DNA of 64,000 bases from a virus, in the IMG/VR virus record IMGVR_UViG_3300005663_000029, positions 62,001 through 126,000 of that record, one strand, 5' to 3'. Numbering within the stretch: position 1 is the first letter of the stretch; each line of letters begins with the position of its first letter. The notes beneath the pieces were generated by a model. That model had not been told where the DNA came from. It searched no databases and saw only the letters and a program-made list of their open reading frames with translations. Shown piece by piece: positions 33,012-41,970 of this stretch. Position numbers and translations under genes: made by a program.

Positions 33012-33386
33012 TTAAGAAAATGCTACTAAAGCTGTTAAAGTTCTTTTAGAGCCTAGTGTTACGATTGCTTTCAAATCTCCAGAGTATGTTACCTGACCTC
33101 TTTGTAATAAGTCAGCAAGACCTACACCTTTCTTTGCTGCCGTTTCACCGGCAGGAGAGAACTTTAGTACACCAGTTGCCTCTTTATGACTTGCTGAGAC
33201 CTTCTCTCCGGTCTTCGCATCATAATACCTAAACCTTCCTTGGCCGTCTACAACCTTTATAATGGTACGCTTAAAAATAAACGTAGGTGCCATTGATTCT
33301 CGCTGCTCTTGCATACGCACTTTTTGTACAGTGCTTTGCAGACTCGGTTTCTTTTTCTTCTTCGATTTAGGTTGGAATAGACTCAT
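33012..33386 (-). CDS. Basic virion-arm protein (124 aa)
   Basis: An N-terminal run of lysines (PKSKKKKKP), then a beta-rich domain with FRYYDAKTGEKV. It has no recognisable tag. It is spaced a few bases from tagged neighbours and overlaps the metallopeptidase-like gene by 4 bases. The function is unknown. Confidence 0.55.
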   Translation of the reverse strand: MSLFQPKSKKKKKPSLQSTVQKVRMQEQRESMAPTFIFKRTIIKVVDGQGRFRYYDAKTGEKVSASHKEATGVLKFSPAGETAAKKGVGLADLLQRGQVTYSGDLKAIVTLGSKRTLTALVAFS

Positions 33387-34255
33387 TTTTTATCACCCTT
33401 TTTAACTGGTGGTTTATGTTTAATCTTTTTCTTTAACTTCCCTGCTGCTAAAAAAGCTATAGCTAAAGACAAAGGCATAGCAGCATAAGTAGAGATTGCT
33501 GTAGTAGCTGGCACTAATCCTTTTAACATAGACTTTAAACCATGCTTTTTCTTGAGATAGTTTAACCCATAAGCACTGGCTCTTGCTTCATTATATAATT
33601 GAGGTAAAAATGGGGCTGCAACTAAGGCAGGAGCCGCGTACTCGTTGTCTGTTGACATTGCTATAAGACCACCACCTATACCAGCTAAATAGGCAGCTCT
33701 ATTTGCACGAGATAATGCTTGAGTCAGATTTCTACTCTGACCCCTAGTTAATTTACCACGCCATTTATGAAGTAAGGAACGTTGTTCACCAACCACGTGC
33801 CCAACCTCATGTGCAGGAGCAAACTTGCCTGTATCAGTAATTGCGAATTTAGCTACAGACCTTTGTGGTTTTCGGGGATCTAAATCAAGATAAATAGAGG
33901 TCTGTCCTGATCCTGCAGATCTACCTACTTCGATAGATGATTCAGGATTTTTAAGGATATCAGACAATCCATATTGATTTAACATCTCTGCAATAACTGA
34001 GGAAGCTTTAGCTGCTTCGTCCTTAACCAACTCTTTGGTGACTTTAGAAACTAGTAGTTCGTCTGCTTTACGGGAAAGGAGACTAGTTCCTACTCCTGCA
34101 ACACCTCCTATAGCCATAGCACTGGCACCTAACTGCCTGCCAAGCATAATATTTCTAGTATCCCGGAAACTGTTGTCTGTCTGAGCTTTGATCGTATGAT
34201 TATCAGCCAACTTAGTGATCTCATAACCAACATTTGAGAAACTGCATTCCATCAC
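33383..34255 (-). CDS. Tagged HExxH metallopeptidase-like membrane protein (290 aa)
   Basis: It carries a short tag, YEITKLAD at residues 11-18. The core has a zinc-peptidase motif HEVGH at H149-H153 preceded by FAPA, and a later E223 in EARASAYGL that could be the third zinc ligand. Hydrophobic helices lie at about residues 40-60 and 190-215, and again near the basic C-terminus. This architecture fits a membrane-inserted metallopeptidase. A role in cell-wall or envelope processing during entry, or in head maturation, is possible. The motif is seen; activity and role are inferred. Confidence 0.6.
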   Translation of the reverse strand: MMECSFSNVGYEITKLADNHTIKAQTDNSFRDTRNIMLGRQLGASAMAIGGVAGVGTSLLSRKADELLVSKVTKELVKDEAAKASSVIAEMLNQYGLSDILKNPESSIEVGRSAGSGQTSIYLDLDPRKPQRSVAKFAITDTGKFAPAHEVGHVVGEQRSLLHKWRGKLTRGQSRNLTQALSRANRAAYLAGIGGGLIAMSTDNEYAAPALVAAPFLPQLYNEARASAYGLNYLKKKHGLKSMLKGLVPATTAISTYAAMPLSLAIAFLAAGKLKKKIKHKPPVKKGDKK

Positions 34256-34779
34256 TCAACGCCGCCGCCTGTTCCGATATTGGAAGTGTTACCTAGAAGA
34301 GATATCTCACCAACATCGTAGTAGTTATTGATGATGTAGTATTCTGAATGTACTCCACCATAGGCTTGTTCTAAATTGAGAGACACTTTGTAACGATCAA
34401 GAGTCTTCATATACTGAGGCTTAATCATACCGATCCAGTTCTGGATATCCGGCTGCTTATCAAAAATACCCACATGTACTCCACCATCGTTGTACGTGAG
34501 GCGGTTACGAATATTTAAAAGCGTAACGCTTTGTAGAAGATGTATGATAGTACCTAACTTGAAGTTGGTTAGGTATCTAGTAGGTATTTTGTTTGGTTGG
34601 AGGTCACCGATAAACGGTGGAGTCATATTATAATCGCCAGCTGCATCCTTCATAGAGATAGCAATATCGATATCTTTATGCTCTTCCCCTTTAATAAGGC
34701 GGTTAAGTTCGGGGTAGTCTCTAAGATACCTCCGAACCTCTTCTGTAAAGGCTTCTATGGTGGTAACAATGTTTGGCAT
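34252..34779 (-). CDS. Probable head-completion protein (175 aa)
   Basis: A soluble alpha/beta protein with no tag, located between the capsid-proximal genes and the neck genes. It overlaps the metallopeptidase-like gene by 4 bases. By position it may be a head-tail connector. No family is recognised. Confidence 0.5.
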   Translation of the reverse strand: MPNIVTTIEAFTEEVRRYLRDYPELNRLIKGEEHKDIDIAISMKDAAGDYNMTPPFIGDLQPNKIPTRYLTNFKLGTIIHLLQSVTLLNIRNRLTYNDGGVHVGIFDKQPDIQNWIGMIKPQYMKTLDRYKVSLNLEQAYGGVHSEYYIINNYYDVGEISLLGNTSNIGTGGGVE

Positions 34780-34787
34780 TTTCTACA

Positions 34788-35357
34788 CTACTCATCGGTT
34801 TGTGTGTTCTCGCTTAAGTAGGCTTTAACCTTCTTGCGAAGAGTTTTGGTCTTTATATCAGAGCGAGTCTTAATATCAAACTCTTCGCAGAGTTGAAGTA
34901 ACTCTTCTCTATTTAAATCGGTAATATCGTTAAGGCTGATAGAAGAGATCTCTTCTTCTTCAACAACTTCTTCAGAGTCTTCAGTTACTTCCTCTTCCAC
35001 TACCGATTCTTCTTCCTCAACAGGCTCTTCTTGTACTACAGGTTCTTCTACTACCTCTTCTTTAAGAGGAGCTGGGGCTGGTGGAGGAGTAGTAGCTGCT
35101 CTACGAACAGTTTTATTAGTAGTAGGTCTGTCGTATTCAACAGAAATCATACGGAAAAAAGATACAACCTTATTCTTTTGATGTCGACGTAAACCTGGTG
35201 TAAGAATTGAGTCCTCTACATCAACAAAAAAACCGGGCCTTAAAACAAAAGGTCCGACAGAAACACCGGTACGAACTATCTTAGGGATCCCATTTATAGT
35301 CCGTGGTTGATCTGTTAAATTAGTTACTCGATATATCCGTCTGGACAAGGTGACCAT
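34788..35357 (-). CDS. Virion-arm protein with acidic linker and C-terminal SAP/HeH-like helices (189 aa)
   Basis: An N-terminal beta-rich domain (about residues 1-80) is followed by an acidic, Glu-rich linker (about 95-140) and a helical end, LNREELLQLCEEFDI, resembling SAP or HeH nucleic-acid-binding helices. The overall design suggests a capsid-associated or assembly factor. The domain call for the C-terminus is tentative. Confidence 0.5.
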   Translation of the reverse strand: MVTLSRRIYRVTNLTDQPRTINGIPKIVRTGVSVGPFVLRPGFFVDVEDSILTPGLRRHQKNKVVSFFRMISVEYDRPTTNKTVRRAATTPPPAPAPLKEEVVEEPVVQEEPVEEEESVVEEEVTEDSEEVVEEEEISSISLNDITDLNREELLQLCEEFDIKTRSDIKTKTLRKKVKAYLSENTQTDE

Positions 35358-35830
35358 TACTTATCCTTTTTCTTACGAGTTTTCTTCTTCTTTTTGGGTG
35401 TTTCTTCTACAGCCTTTTTAGACTTCTTATCTTTAGCTGCTTTTTTAGGCTTGTCTTTTTTGACAGCCTTAACGATCTTATCGACTATTGAAGGTTTTTT
35501 CTCTTCTTCTTTAGGAGCTTCTACAGTCTTTTCTTCGACTTTTGGCTCTACTATAGGTTCTGGTTCTTTTTTAACTTTAGGTAATTTTTTGCCACCAGAT
35601 TTGATAAAAGTTACTGCATCTTCTGTAGATAGTACAGTCCCATCTACACTGACTACTGCAACGTCAGCTTTTAAACCCTCTAACAATCCATAAGAGACAA
35701 GCCCTAAAGACTCAACATCAAAAGCAAACTCCCTAGAGGGAGCTAATTTCATCATGCTGCCTAACTGAATACTCTCAAAAGGTTTATTCGAAGCAGCTGT
35801 ACCGGAAATATTACGAACTGAAATTTTCAT
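35357..35830 (-). CDS. Virion-arm protein with lysine-rich C-terminus (157 aa)
   Basis: The N-terminal 80 residues form a beta-rich domain, and MMKLAPSRE is a K-L-A element near residue 26. From about residue 85 the chain is Lys/Glu/Pro-rich and disordered, ending in a lysine run (KKKKKTRKKKDK). It lies just downstream of the capsid gene and may interact with packaged DNA or decorate the head. Confidence 0.5.
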   Translation of the reverse strand: MKISVRNISGTAASNKPFESIQLGSMMKLAPSREFAFDVESLGLVSYGLLEGLKADVAVVSVDGTVLSTEDAVTFIKSGGKKLPKVKKEPEPIVEPKVEEKTVEAPKEEEKKPSIVDKIVKAVKKDKPKKAAKDKKSKKAVEETPKKKKKTRKKKDK

Positions 35831-35844
35831 TCTAAAGTCCTTCG

Positions 35845-35875
35845 AGTAGGGAGGCCCGGTTAGGACCTCCCTACT
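35845..35875 (-). terminator. Stem-loop after the major capsid gene
   Basis: AGTAGGGAGG and CCTCCCTACT form a perfect 10-bp stem with an 11-base loop directly downstream of the probable capsid gene. It may limit read-through or stabilise the abundant capsid mRNA. Confidence 0.65.
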
Positions 35876-35892
35876 TAGGTTGCTAAGTCAGA

Positions 35893-36939
35893 TTAAAAGG
35901 TGACCAGCGGCTGAACCTGATCAGGCTCAACGTAAGTACCACCCAGTTCATCTTCAAGAGCAAGACCGACTGCAGGACGGTTACCAGCAAGAGTCGGATC
36001 GCCTTTGTAAAGCTCCATCTTAGAGATCGAAGCTACATTAACGATGATCATGCCAATATCTTCCCATGCCCACCAAGTAATAAGATTACCGACTTTGTCG
36101 ATATAGAACTTGGTGTTGTTCAGGACGTAACTCTTACCGAGAAACTCTTCCTGGGTGAAGAAGTAGATATTACCCTGTTTCAAGATGTCAGTCTTGATTG
36201 TACGGATAAGCTCCATGCCCAGGAATAGGTTGTACTTGTAGCCATCTACGATGACTTCCGACGCGATCTTGTCACCGAAATCCGTAATGGTATAACCGGT
36301 GATATCATCGAAATCAGGCTCTGTCATCAGGATGCGTTGCGCACGGCGACGACTACCTGACAAAAGTTTCTTACATTCGATGAAGTCAGCCTTCACGTTA
36401 GGTGTCAACTCAGTTGTACCTAGCGATGATGTACGGGCTGGCTTAAAGATGTTGTTGGCAGCTGTTAAAGGATTGGTGTAGTTTCGGACTGCTGCCTCAA
36501 TATAATTGAGGAAGTAGAAGTCTTCAATTTCTTCAATGTCTTTAACAGTGTTTTCTTCGATTACCTTTGTAAGAGGCATCTGGTACGCCAGAAGCTCTTG
36601 CTCAGTTTTCTCGAATTTCTCCGAGGAGATGGAGAAAAACGGGCATTCAACACGCGGGGCGCTGATGAAGCGCGAATCGGCTTCACCTCGGAAGGTGATG
36701 GCCATCGCTTTACTGTTCGGCTCGATCTCAACGATTTTAACCAGTGTGTCGTGATTAACAGACACTTGGCAATCGTCTTTAGTAACCGTTTGGGGGTTAA
36801 TAACCTTTCGGTTAAATGCTGACTCGCGTAGTTTGTCGCGCACATACGATGTCGTAGCAGCGGCAAGCTTTTCACGAGAATCCTCACTGTCCAGCTTTTG
36901 CATGAACAGATCATTTAACTGGGAAGCATTTAGTTCCAT
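35893..36939 (-). CDS. Probable major capsid protein (348 aa)
   Basis: Position and context point to the major capsid protein. It follows scaffold-like and protease genes, has a decoration-like gene immediately upstream, is bracketed by its own spacer and a strong stem-loop, and is GC-richer than its neighbours, as for a highly expressed gene. The mixed alpha/beta sequence of 348 residues fits the HK97-like fold size. An N-terminal REKLAAATTSY (about residues 22-32) carries the K-L-A element and could be a prohead-protease site. No sequence family is recognised directly. Confidence 0.6.
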   Translation of the reverse strand: MELNASQLNDLFMQKLDSEDSREKLAAATTSYVRDKLRESAFNRKVINPQTVTKDDCQVSVNHDTLVKIVEIEPNSKAMAITFRGEADSRFISAPRVECPFFSISSEKFEKTEQELLAYQMPLTKVIEENTVKDIEEIEDFYFLNYIEAAVRNYTNPLTAANNIFKPARTSSLGTTELTPNVKADFIECKKLLSGSRRRAQRILMTEPDFDDITGYTITDFGDKIASEVIVDGYKYNLFLGMELIRTIKTDILKQGNIYFFTQEEFLGKSYVLNNTKFYIDKVGNLITWWAWEDIGMIIVNVASISKMELYKGDPTLAGNRPAVGLALEDELGGTYVEPDQVQPLVTF

Positions 36940-36963
36940 TATAATTGGCTCCTTTCTTTCCAG

Positions 36964-37473
36964 TTATCGCACGTTACAGATGTAACGTAGCTTGCCGTTA
37001 TTGTTTGCCGGATCTTTTGTGACGTAACCTATAATGGCATCGGTGCCGATAATAGCTGTAGTCAAAACACCCGGTTGGTCAGTTGTGACCGGTGCGCCAG
37101 ACGTTTTGTATCCACCCGTAACTACTGTGAGAAGTGCGCCGATATCATAAAGATCTTCGGCAGCACCGGCTGCACGGACATTGGGGTCGTCTACAAATTC
37201 GTCTGTCTCAGCTTCGTATGAACCTAGTTGAAGAAGGGTCACTTTACTGATTGCTTGAGAATCAGAGCGACCGGACTCCATGAATACTTGGTAGTAGTTC
37301 TGGTGGGCTATAGCTACATCGCTAGCGCCAAGAAGAACCACTGCCTTGTAATCAGCGTCCAGACCAAGCCACATTCCGTTTCGTAATGCTCCATTAGCTT
37401 CCAAGATGGTCGGATCTCCGACAATTGCATCCAGGCGCTTTAGGGACAATACAGGATTGCGTAACTCGAACAT
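36964..37473 (-). CDS. Probable capsid decoration or head fibre protein (169 aa)
   Basis: Located immediately upstream of the capsid gene with a 24-base gap, it encodes a beta-rich soluble protein without cysteine or tag. GC content and codon choice resemble those of the capsid gene, suggesting abundant expression. Decoration proteins typically lie beside the capsid gene. Assignment is by context. Confidence 0.5.
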   Translation of the reverse strand: MFELRNPVLSLKRLDAIVGDPTILEANGALRNGMWLGLDADYKAVVLLGASDVAIAHQNYYQVFMESGRSDSQAISKVTLLQLGSYEAETDEFVDDPNVRAAGAAEDLYDIGALLTVVTGGYKTSGAPVTTDQPGVLTTAIIGTDAIIGYVTKDPANNNGKLRYICNVR

Positions 37474-37522
37474 TGTCTGTACTCCTAAAAAAGGGTTAGT
37501 GGTTTAGAACCTGATTTATCTC

Positions 37523-37894
37523 TTACGAGACTAAAAACGCCGTTAGAGCATCAGGCTCTTCGGCACCAGCAGAACTAGCCTCTTTGGAGAACGAAGAAAT
37601 TTGTCCTAGAGGTGTGAACTCCGGACGCAGTTCGACTGACTGCTCTAGAACATCTATTGAGGAACCCTTATCGAGCGACTCTTTTAATGCATCTACAGCA
37701 TCTTCGTGTGTTCCAGCCAAACCTCTAGATACCATGCTTGATGCCAGCTTAGACAAACGGTCCACACTTTCGTGGTCCGTCAGCTTGGCACGTAACTCTA
37801 CGTTCTCTGCTGACAGAGTACGCATAGTTGAAGCGGCTTCTTTCAGTAGGGCTGAAGCTTTCTGCGAACTGATCTTTTTCATCGTTTTCTCCAA
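37523..37894 (-). CDS. Tagged helical virion-arm protein (123 aa)
   Basis: The tag ASALLKEAAST is at about residues 13-23. The rest is a helix-rich, acidic sequence with a second FSKEASS near the C-terminus. It lies between scaffold-like genes and the capsid gene and may be an assembly factor. A small inverted repeat (TTCCTA with TAGGAA, 37921-37938) follows the upstream gene. Confidence 0.55.
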   Translation of the reverse strand: MEKTMKKISSQKASALLKEAASTMRTLSAENVELRAKLTDHESVDRLSKLASSMVSRGLAGTHEDAVDALKESLDKGSSIDVLEQSVELRPEFTPLGQISSFSKEASSAGAEEPDALTAFLVS

Positions 37895-37945
37895 ATCCTT
37901 TGTGGACTAAAACCTGTGGGTTCCTAATGGTGTAGGAAGCTTATA

Positions 37946-38752
37946 TTATAGTTGTCCTCCAGCACGCATTGTGTCGATTTTTTCGACTACGCGCTGGGCT
38001 GCTGTTTTCATAGTACCAAGATTGGCTTTTACAACCGGATCCCCGTGTACTCCAACTGCCGGTTCTTTTAAAATTCCGGCCATCTGAGACTTAACTTGGG
38101 CATCGTTGACTTTTTTGCCAGTGCTGGCTACTGCTGCACTACTGGCTAAGCTCTTAGTAGCTTTATCTTTTGGCTTTGTTTTATCTGCTACAGGCTCTTC
38201 TTCACTTAAAAAGGCCGGTGGACCGTCAGTAATTGACGGCTCGGGAGCTACAGCACTTACTTGTTCGCTAGACTTCTGAGTAGGTGAACCAGCTACGCCT
38301 GATGATACAGGAGCTGTTTGATCGTGAGTTGTAGAGTTGCCTGAGTAGGCTGAAGCCTGCTTGACAGTAACCGTAGCACTATCGGCTTTCTTTTTCTCGT
38401 TATCTTCTACAACACCTGTGTCATCGACAGCTGTAGTAGCTTGCGGTTTAGGTTTGTTACCAGGTTGCTCACCTTGGGTACCTGCTTTATTGGTATCCAA
38501 TTGGCTAACAGCCTCACCTTTATTAGTAGGTGGGACAGGAGCATCCATAGCTACCTTAGAAAGAGCAGCTCCAACTTCGTCAGCTCTCTCAACCATATTA
38601 AGGTTATCAGCCAGAAAATCTAAAGCAGACGCAACCTTCTCTATAGTAGAGACTCCAGGAGTTGTAGATTGTGTTTTTATTGTAGTAGCTATCTTTTCGA
38701 AGCTGTCTGGCTCCAAAGTAGCTTTCACAATTTCTAATAAAGATGAGCCCAT
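37946..38752 (-). CDS. Scaffold-like or internal head protein (268 aa)
   Basis: The start chosen is the ATG at 38752, preceded by a GA-rich ribosome binding site. An upstream in-frame start at 38797 overlaps the neighbouring gene. The sequence is low-complexity, rich in Ala, Thr, Lys, Glu and Pro, with two K-x-A elements near the start (SFEKIATT and IEKVASAL) and further ones later. Long disordered regions suit a scaffold or internal protein. Confidence 0.55.
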   Translation of the reverse strand: MGSSLLEIVKATLEPDSFEKIATTIKTQSTTPGVSTIEKVASALDFLADNLNMVERADEVGAALSKVAMDAPVPPTNKGEAVSQLDTNKAGTQGEQPGNKPKPQATTAVDDTGVVEDNEKKKADSATVTVKQASAYSGNSTTHDQTAPVSSGVAGSPTQKSSEQVSAVAPEPSITDGPPAFLSEEEPVADKTKPKDKATKSLASSAAVASTGKKVNDAQVKSQMAGILKEPAVGVHGDPVVKANLGTMKTAAQRVVEKIDTMRAGGQL

Positions 38753-38768
38753 TGTTCGAATTCCTCTC

Positions 38769-39359
38769 TTAATAGTAGGTAGGTGCTCTACCACCACCGT
38801 AGTTAGGTTGCTTGGAACTGCCTAGTAACTTCTTACCTCCGTAATAAGCTCCTAAACCTAGACCTCCAGCGATCAATCCTTTGACCCCTAGAGACTTTAA
38901 TTTTTGCTTAACACGACCAGCACCACCAGCTGCTGCCGATCCCGGTTTCACTCTATGTTCAGGTGTTACATCGAGAATTTTAGTTCTTCCTGTAAAAGTA
39001 CCTTTAGTTGTATGAAACTGCTTACTTACATCAGACAGGTTTTTTTGGTGCTGTACAGATCTTTCTCTAATTTGTTTCCCTAAATTAGCTACCTGTACAA
39101 GATTTTTAGAGGCTCTTTGTTGAGCCTTTAATTTTCTTATATCGGATCTATACGTAGACGCTACTGACTTCTGAGTAGCTCCGATATCTTTTTCGATGCC
39201 CTTAGTAAGCTTTCTAGTAGCTCTTCTACCTCTCCAGTTACTGGGACCACCTGATCTAGCTTCTCCTAACTGAAACGCACGCTCACGCATACCAGGAGTA
39301 TCTAGCACCCGGCCGCGTACTGCTTCTTTAGTGAAGCCTATTAATTCATGCTCAGTCAT
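38769..39359 (-). CDS. Tagged basic virion protein (196 aa)
   Basis: The N-terminal tag ELIGFTKEAVRG is at about residues 4-15. It is followed by a strongly basic helical region with coiled-coil character and a C-terminal glycine-rich hydrophobic helix (GLIAGGLGLGAYYGG). Its layout matches the tagged family. Confidence 0.6.
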   Translation of the reverse strand: MTEHELIGFTKEAVRGRVLDTPGMRERAFQLGEARSGGPSNWRGRRATRKLTKGIEKDIGATQKSVASTYRSDIRKLKAQQRASKNLVQVANLGKQIRERSVQHQKNLSDVSKQFHTTKGTFTGRTKILDVTPEHRVKPGSAAAGGAGRVKQKLKSLGVKGLIAGGLGLGAYYGGKKLLGSSKQPNYGGGRAPTYY

Positions 39360-39372
39360 AATTAGTTCTTTT

Positions 39373-39409
39373 AGTGTGCCGGAGGAGTGTTATCTCCCCC
39401 GACGACACT
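39373..39409 (-). terminator. Imperfect stem-loop after the acidic scaffold-like gene
   Basis: AGTGT and ACACT flank an imperfect GGAGGAG/CTCCCCC pairing, giving a hairpin of about 14 bp with a few mismatches in the 58-base gap. A T tract is lacking, so its role is uncertain. Confidence 0.4.
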
Positions 39410-39417
39410 TATTTATC

Positions 39418-40170
39418 TTAAGCTAAGGAAGCTTCTTTTCTGAGCACTTCGAGGTCGCCACCCGCTTCGATAAAAGCGTTAACAACACCGATAGCCTCGG
39501 AGTCGGTTAGATTATAAGCCGAAGCTTTCTTCTCTTGACCTTCTTTTTTACCGGCTTTCTTTTTCTTCATCTCCGCCATGTACGCTTTGTACTCTTCGGG
39601 AGACATTTTTTTCTCGTCTTTTTCTTCGGCAGCTTCTTTATGAAGAAGGTCTTCCGGGTCTACACCAAGAAGTTCTGCTTTAGCGTTTAACACTTCTAGT
39701 GCTTCACCTTCTAAAGCCTCTGCGATTTTTACATAATCTTCTTCAGTGATACCACCGGTCGCAAAGTTAATCTCAGCAACTGAAGCTGCTTTAACTAACT
39801 CACCTTCGGCTTCGACGACATCTTCCAAAGTAATACCTTCACTGTAGTCAGCGATCTCGGCATCTTCCGGGATAAATCCTGCCATTTTTGCTAGGCTGGG
39901 ATCCAACTTAGTCATTTCTTGCACGAATGAATGTGCCATTACACGACCAGCCATATCGGCTTCCGCATATTTGGCAAAGTCTTCTGGATTTTCTGATGAA
40001 GCAACTTTATCTAAAACAGCGTCAGCTAGTTCTAGAGGGTTGTCAGTATCAACATCTGTCGATTCACTATCATCAAAAGCTAAAATTGATTGAGCTAGCT
40101 TGGTCATATCATTATCTTCTTGATCTTGACCTTCACCGTCTGGGTAGAGTGAGTCTAGAAAAGTACTCAT
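39418..40170 (-). CDS. Probable scaffolding protein (250 aa)
   Basis: A highly acidic, helical protein with many tag-like elements: DMTKLAQS near residue 22, LDKVASS, SFVQEMTKLDPSLAKMAG at about residues 80-97, GELVKAAS and EVLRKEASLA at the extreme C-terminus. The acidic nature, position next to the protease gene and several potential cleavage sites fit a scaffold degraded during maturation. Inference from composition and location. Confidence 0.6.
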   Translation of the reverse strand: MSTFLDSLYPDGEGQDQEDNDMTKLAQSILAFDDSESTDVDTDNPLELADAVLDKVASSENPEDFAKYAEADMAGRVMAHSFVQEMTKLDPSLAKMAGFIPEDAEIADYSEGITLEDVVEAEGELVKAASVAEINFATGGITEEDYVKIAEALEGEALEVLNAKAELLGVDPEDLLHKEAAEEKDEKKMSPEEYKAYMAEMKKKKAGKKEGQEKKASAYNLTDSEAIGVVNAFIEAGGDLEVLRKEASLA

Positions 40171-40263
40171 TGTTTTATTCTCCTACAAAACTTGTGTTTG
40201 GTTTTTTAAGGCCAGGGGTGTAGGCCAAATCTTTACAACTATCCACATGATACACACTCATTA

Positions 40264-41970
40264 CTAAATCCTCAATGCCGCCTTGCTCACATTAAATAAT
40301 GTAGCTGACGTAAAACTTGGATTGTTAGTAATAAACTTCTGTATCACGTTTAATTCCTCGTTATTCTTAATACCTGCTCTCTTTAAATGAGCAGCATATA
40401 AATATGTTAAAGGAACAATAGCAAGTAAAGCCTGCCACGGAACCTTTTTTGCGTCAACTCCTACTGCAGCTAACTTCCAAAGTTCGTCTGAAGTCTCTAC
40501 ACCCAATGCACCCAACAAGTAAGGGTTGCGTCTAGATATACTCTCTAGATGCGCCACCTTTATAAGGTCCGACCTGTATTGGGCGTACATCTTAGAGAAT
40601 CCGTCCAGTATATGTTTATACTGGTCCGGAACATCTGATGATGCGGTTTTAGTTAAAGGAGGAGCTACCTTCTTTATATTTAAAACAACCACACGCTTAT
40701 TTAAAGCTGGACCAAAAAATGATCTTTGAGGTAATAATTGTTTAATGGATTCTAAAATAGAGGAATCAAAAGAAGGTATTAAAGAACTGTTTGTAGGTGC
40801 GGGTAACTCATCTCTAGCTGGAGGATCAAAGCAAACGTTATTACTATCCATAACATCTGCAACGTCCTTATATCCTTTAGAAACAAGCACCATTCTTTGA
40901 AACTCTCTAGGTTTAACTAGAACACCACCGTACCCAAGAGAATCTAAAATAGTCTTTAAAGGAAATTGTGAACTTAAATTGTCAAGAGTGTTCTTATTTA
41001 TGTCAGGCTCACAACAAGTTAGTGAGTCCATTTTTGACAAAGTACCCCTAATTACTTGTACATCTTTAGCTGGAATATCTTTAATAAGTTCAGCAACTTT
41101 ACCGATGTTTGCTCTCTTTTCTTGACCTTTATACACACCAAACTGCTCAGCTAACATAGCAGATGGCATAAAGAAAGGTTGACCTGCAGTAGCTACTTTT
41201 CGTAACACTTTTGCAGTAGAGTCTGCACCAATAAAGACGAAACTTATATCAAAAAACTTCGGGTACATATTGACAGCAGTAACAATTCTACCGTCGTGCC
41301 ATATCTTACCTATACACCCTTTTAAGTGTTCGCAGTAATCTGAGAATCGCTTGGCGATACCGTTGAACTTTTGTGGGTTATTGTTTGGTAAGTAAGCTCT
41401 TCTGAGGATTTCTTGTACTGGTAATTCCCATAAAGTCTCAATTGGGGGGCCGCAAATGGAGCAGACATCAAACGGTACTCTAGCGCCCATTGAGACATCT
41501 GGTAGTTCTCCTTTAAGTATCCTATTGATGACATAACCAGCACCGACAATCCTAGCCCTTTTAACATCAAGTTGCAGCAATAGTTCGACCCTATGCATAC
41601 GAGTATTGTACACAGAAGCCATAACTTTTCCGAAAGCGAACTCATCAGATTTGTTACGGTGATGAGGGAATGGACGAGCGTATAACTCGAATGTTTTATA
41701 TCCATAACCATTACCTTCGTGACCCAGTCCTCTCTCAGGAAATGAATCCCCGTTTACATTCGAACCCCAAAACTCACTAGCGCCTAAAGCATTTACTAAA
41801 ACATAGGTGTAGCTTGGAGATGGTACAATACCTTTAATTAAAGCAGCTATCTTAGGATCGTATTCAGTAGCAACTTTAGAAAAATCTCCAGGGTTCACTA
41901 CCTCAGTAACAAATAACTGATACATTCCCTCCTCATCTATCCGAGAAGGGAAGAAGAGGCGTTTATCCAT
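40264..41970 (-). CDS. Probable prohead maturation protease with cysteine insertion (568 aa)
   Basis: The N-terminal 170 residues resemble prohead proteases: a hydrophobic strand, NVNGDSFPE (about 71-79), GYKTFELYARP with HH at 103-104, and MHRVELLLQLD, then DVSMGARVPFD with S160 as the possible nucleophile. A CSIC pair (C170, C173) and later YCEHLKGC suggest a zinc-binding insertion. The C-terminal 300 residues are helical and contain several K-x-A elements (SKVATEY, RKVATAG, LTKTASS, WKLAAVG), so it may cleave itself. Position between scaffold-like and portal-side genes fits. The call is by motif resemblance, not a firm match. Confidence 0.55.
   Translation of the reverse strand: MDKRLFFPSRIDEEGMYQLFVTEVVNPGDFSKVATEYDPKIAALIKGIVPSPSYTYVLVNALGASEFWGSNVNGDSFPERGLGHEGNGYGYKTFELYARPFPHHRNKSDEFAFGKVMASVYNTRMHRVELLLQLDVKRARIVGAGYVINRILKGELPDVSMGARVPFDVCSICGPPIETLWELPVQEILRRAYLPNNNPQKFNGIAKRFSDYCEHLKGCIGKIWHDGRIVTAVNMYPKFFDISFVFIGADSTAKVLRKVATAGQPFFMPSAMLAEQFGVYKGQEKRANIGKVAELIKDIPAKDVQVIRGTLSKMDSLTCCEPDINKNTLDNLSSQFPLKTILDSLGYGGVLVKPREFQRMVLVSKGYKDVADVMDSNNVCFDPPARDELPAPTNSSLIPSFDSSILESIKQLLPQRSFFGPALNKRVVVLNIKKVAPPLTKTASSDVPDQYKHILDGFSKMYAQYRSDLIKVAHLESISRRNPYLLGALGVETSDELWKLAAVGVDAKKVPWQALLAIVPLTYLYAAHLKRAGIKNNEELNVIQKFITNNPSFTSATLFNVSKAALRI

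Noticed and set aside
35394-38825. Plus-strand open frames of 60-154 codons over capsid-region genes
   Set aside because: All lie antisense to well-supported genes, without ribosome binding sites and with biased composition.
40171-40263. Stem GGCC-AGGGGTGTA-GGCC as a terminator between scaffold-like and protease genes
   Set aside because: Only 4 bp and the genes are most likely co-transcribed.
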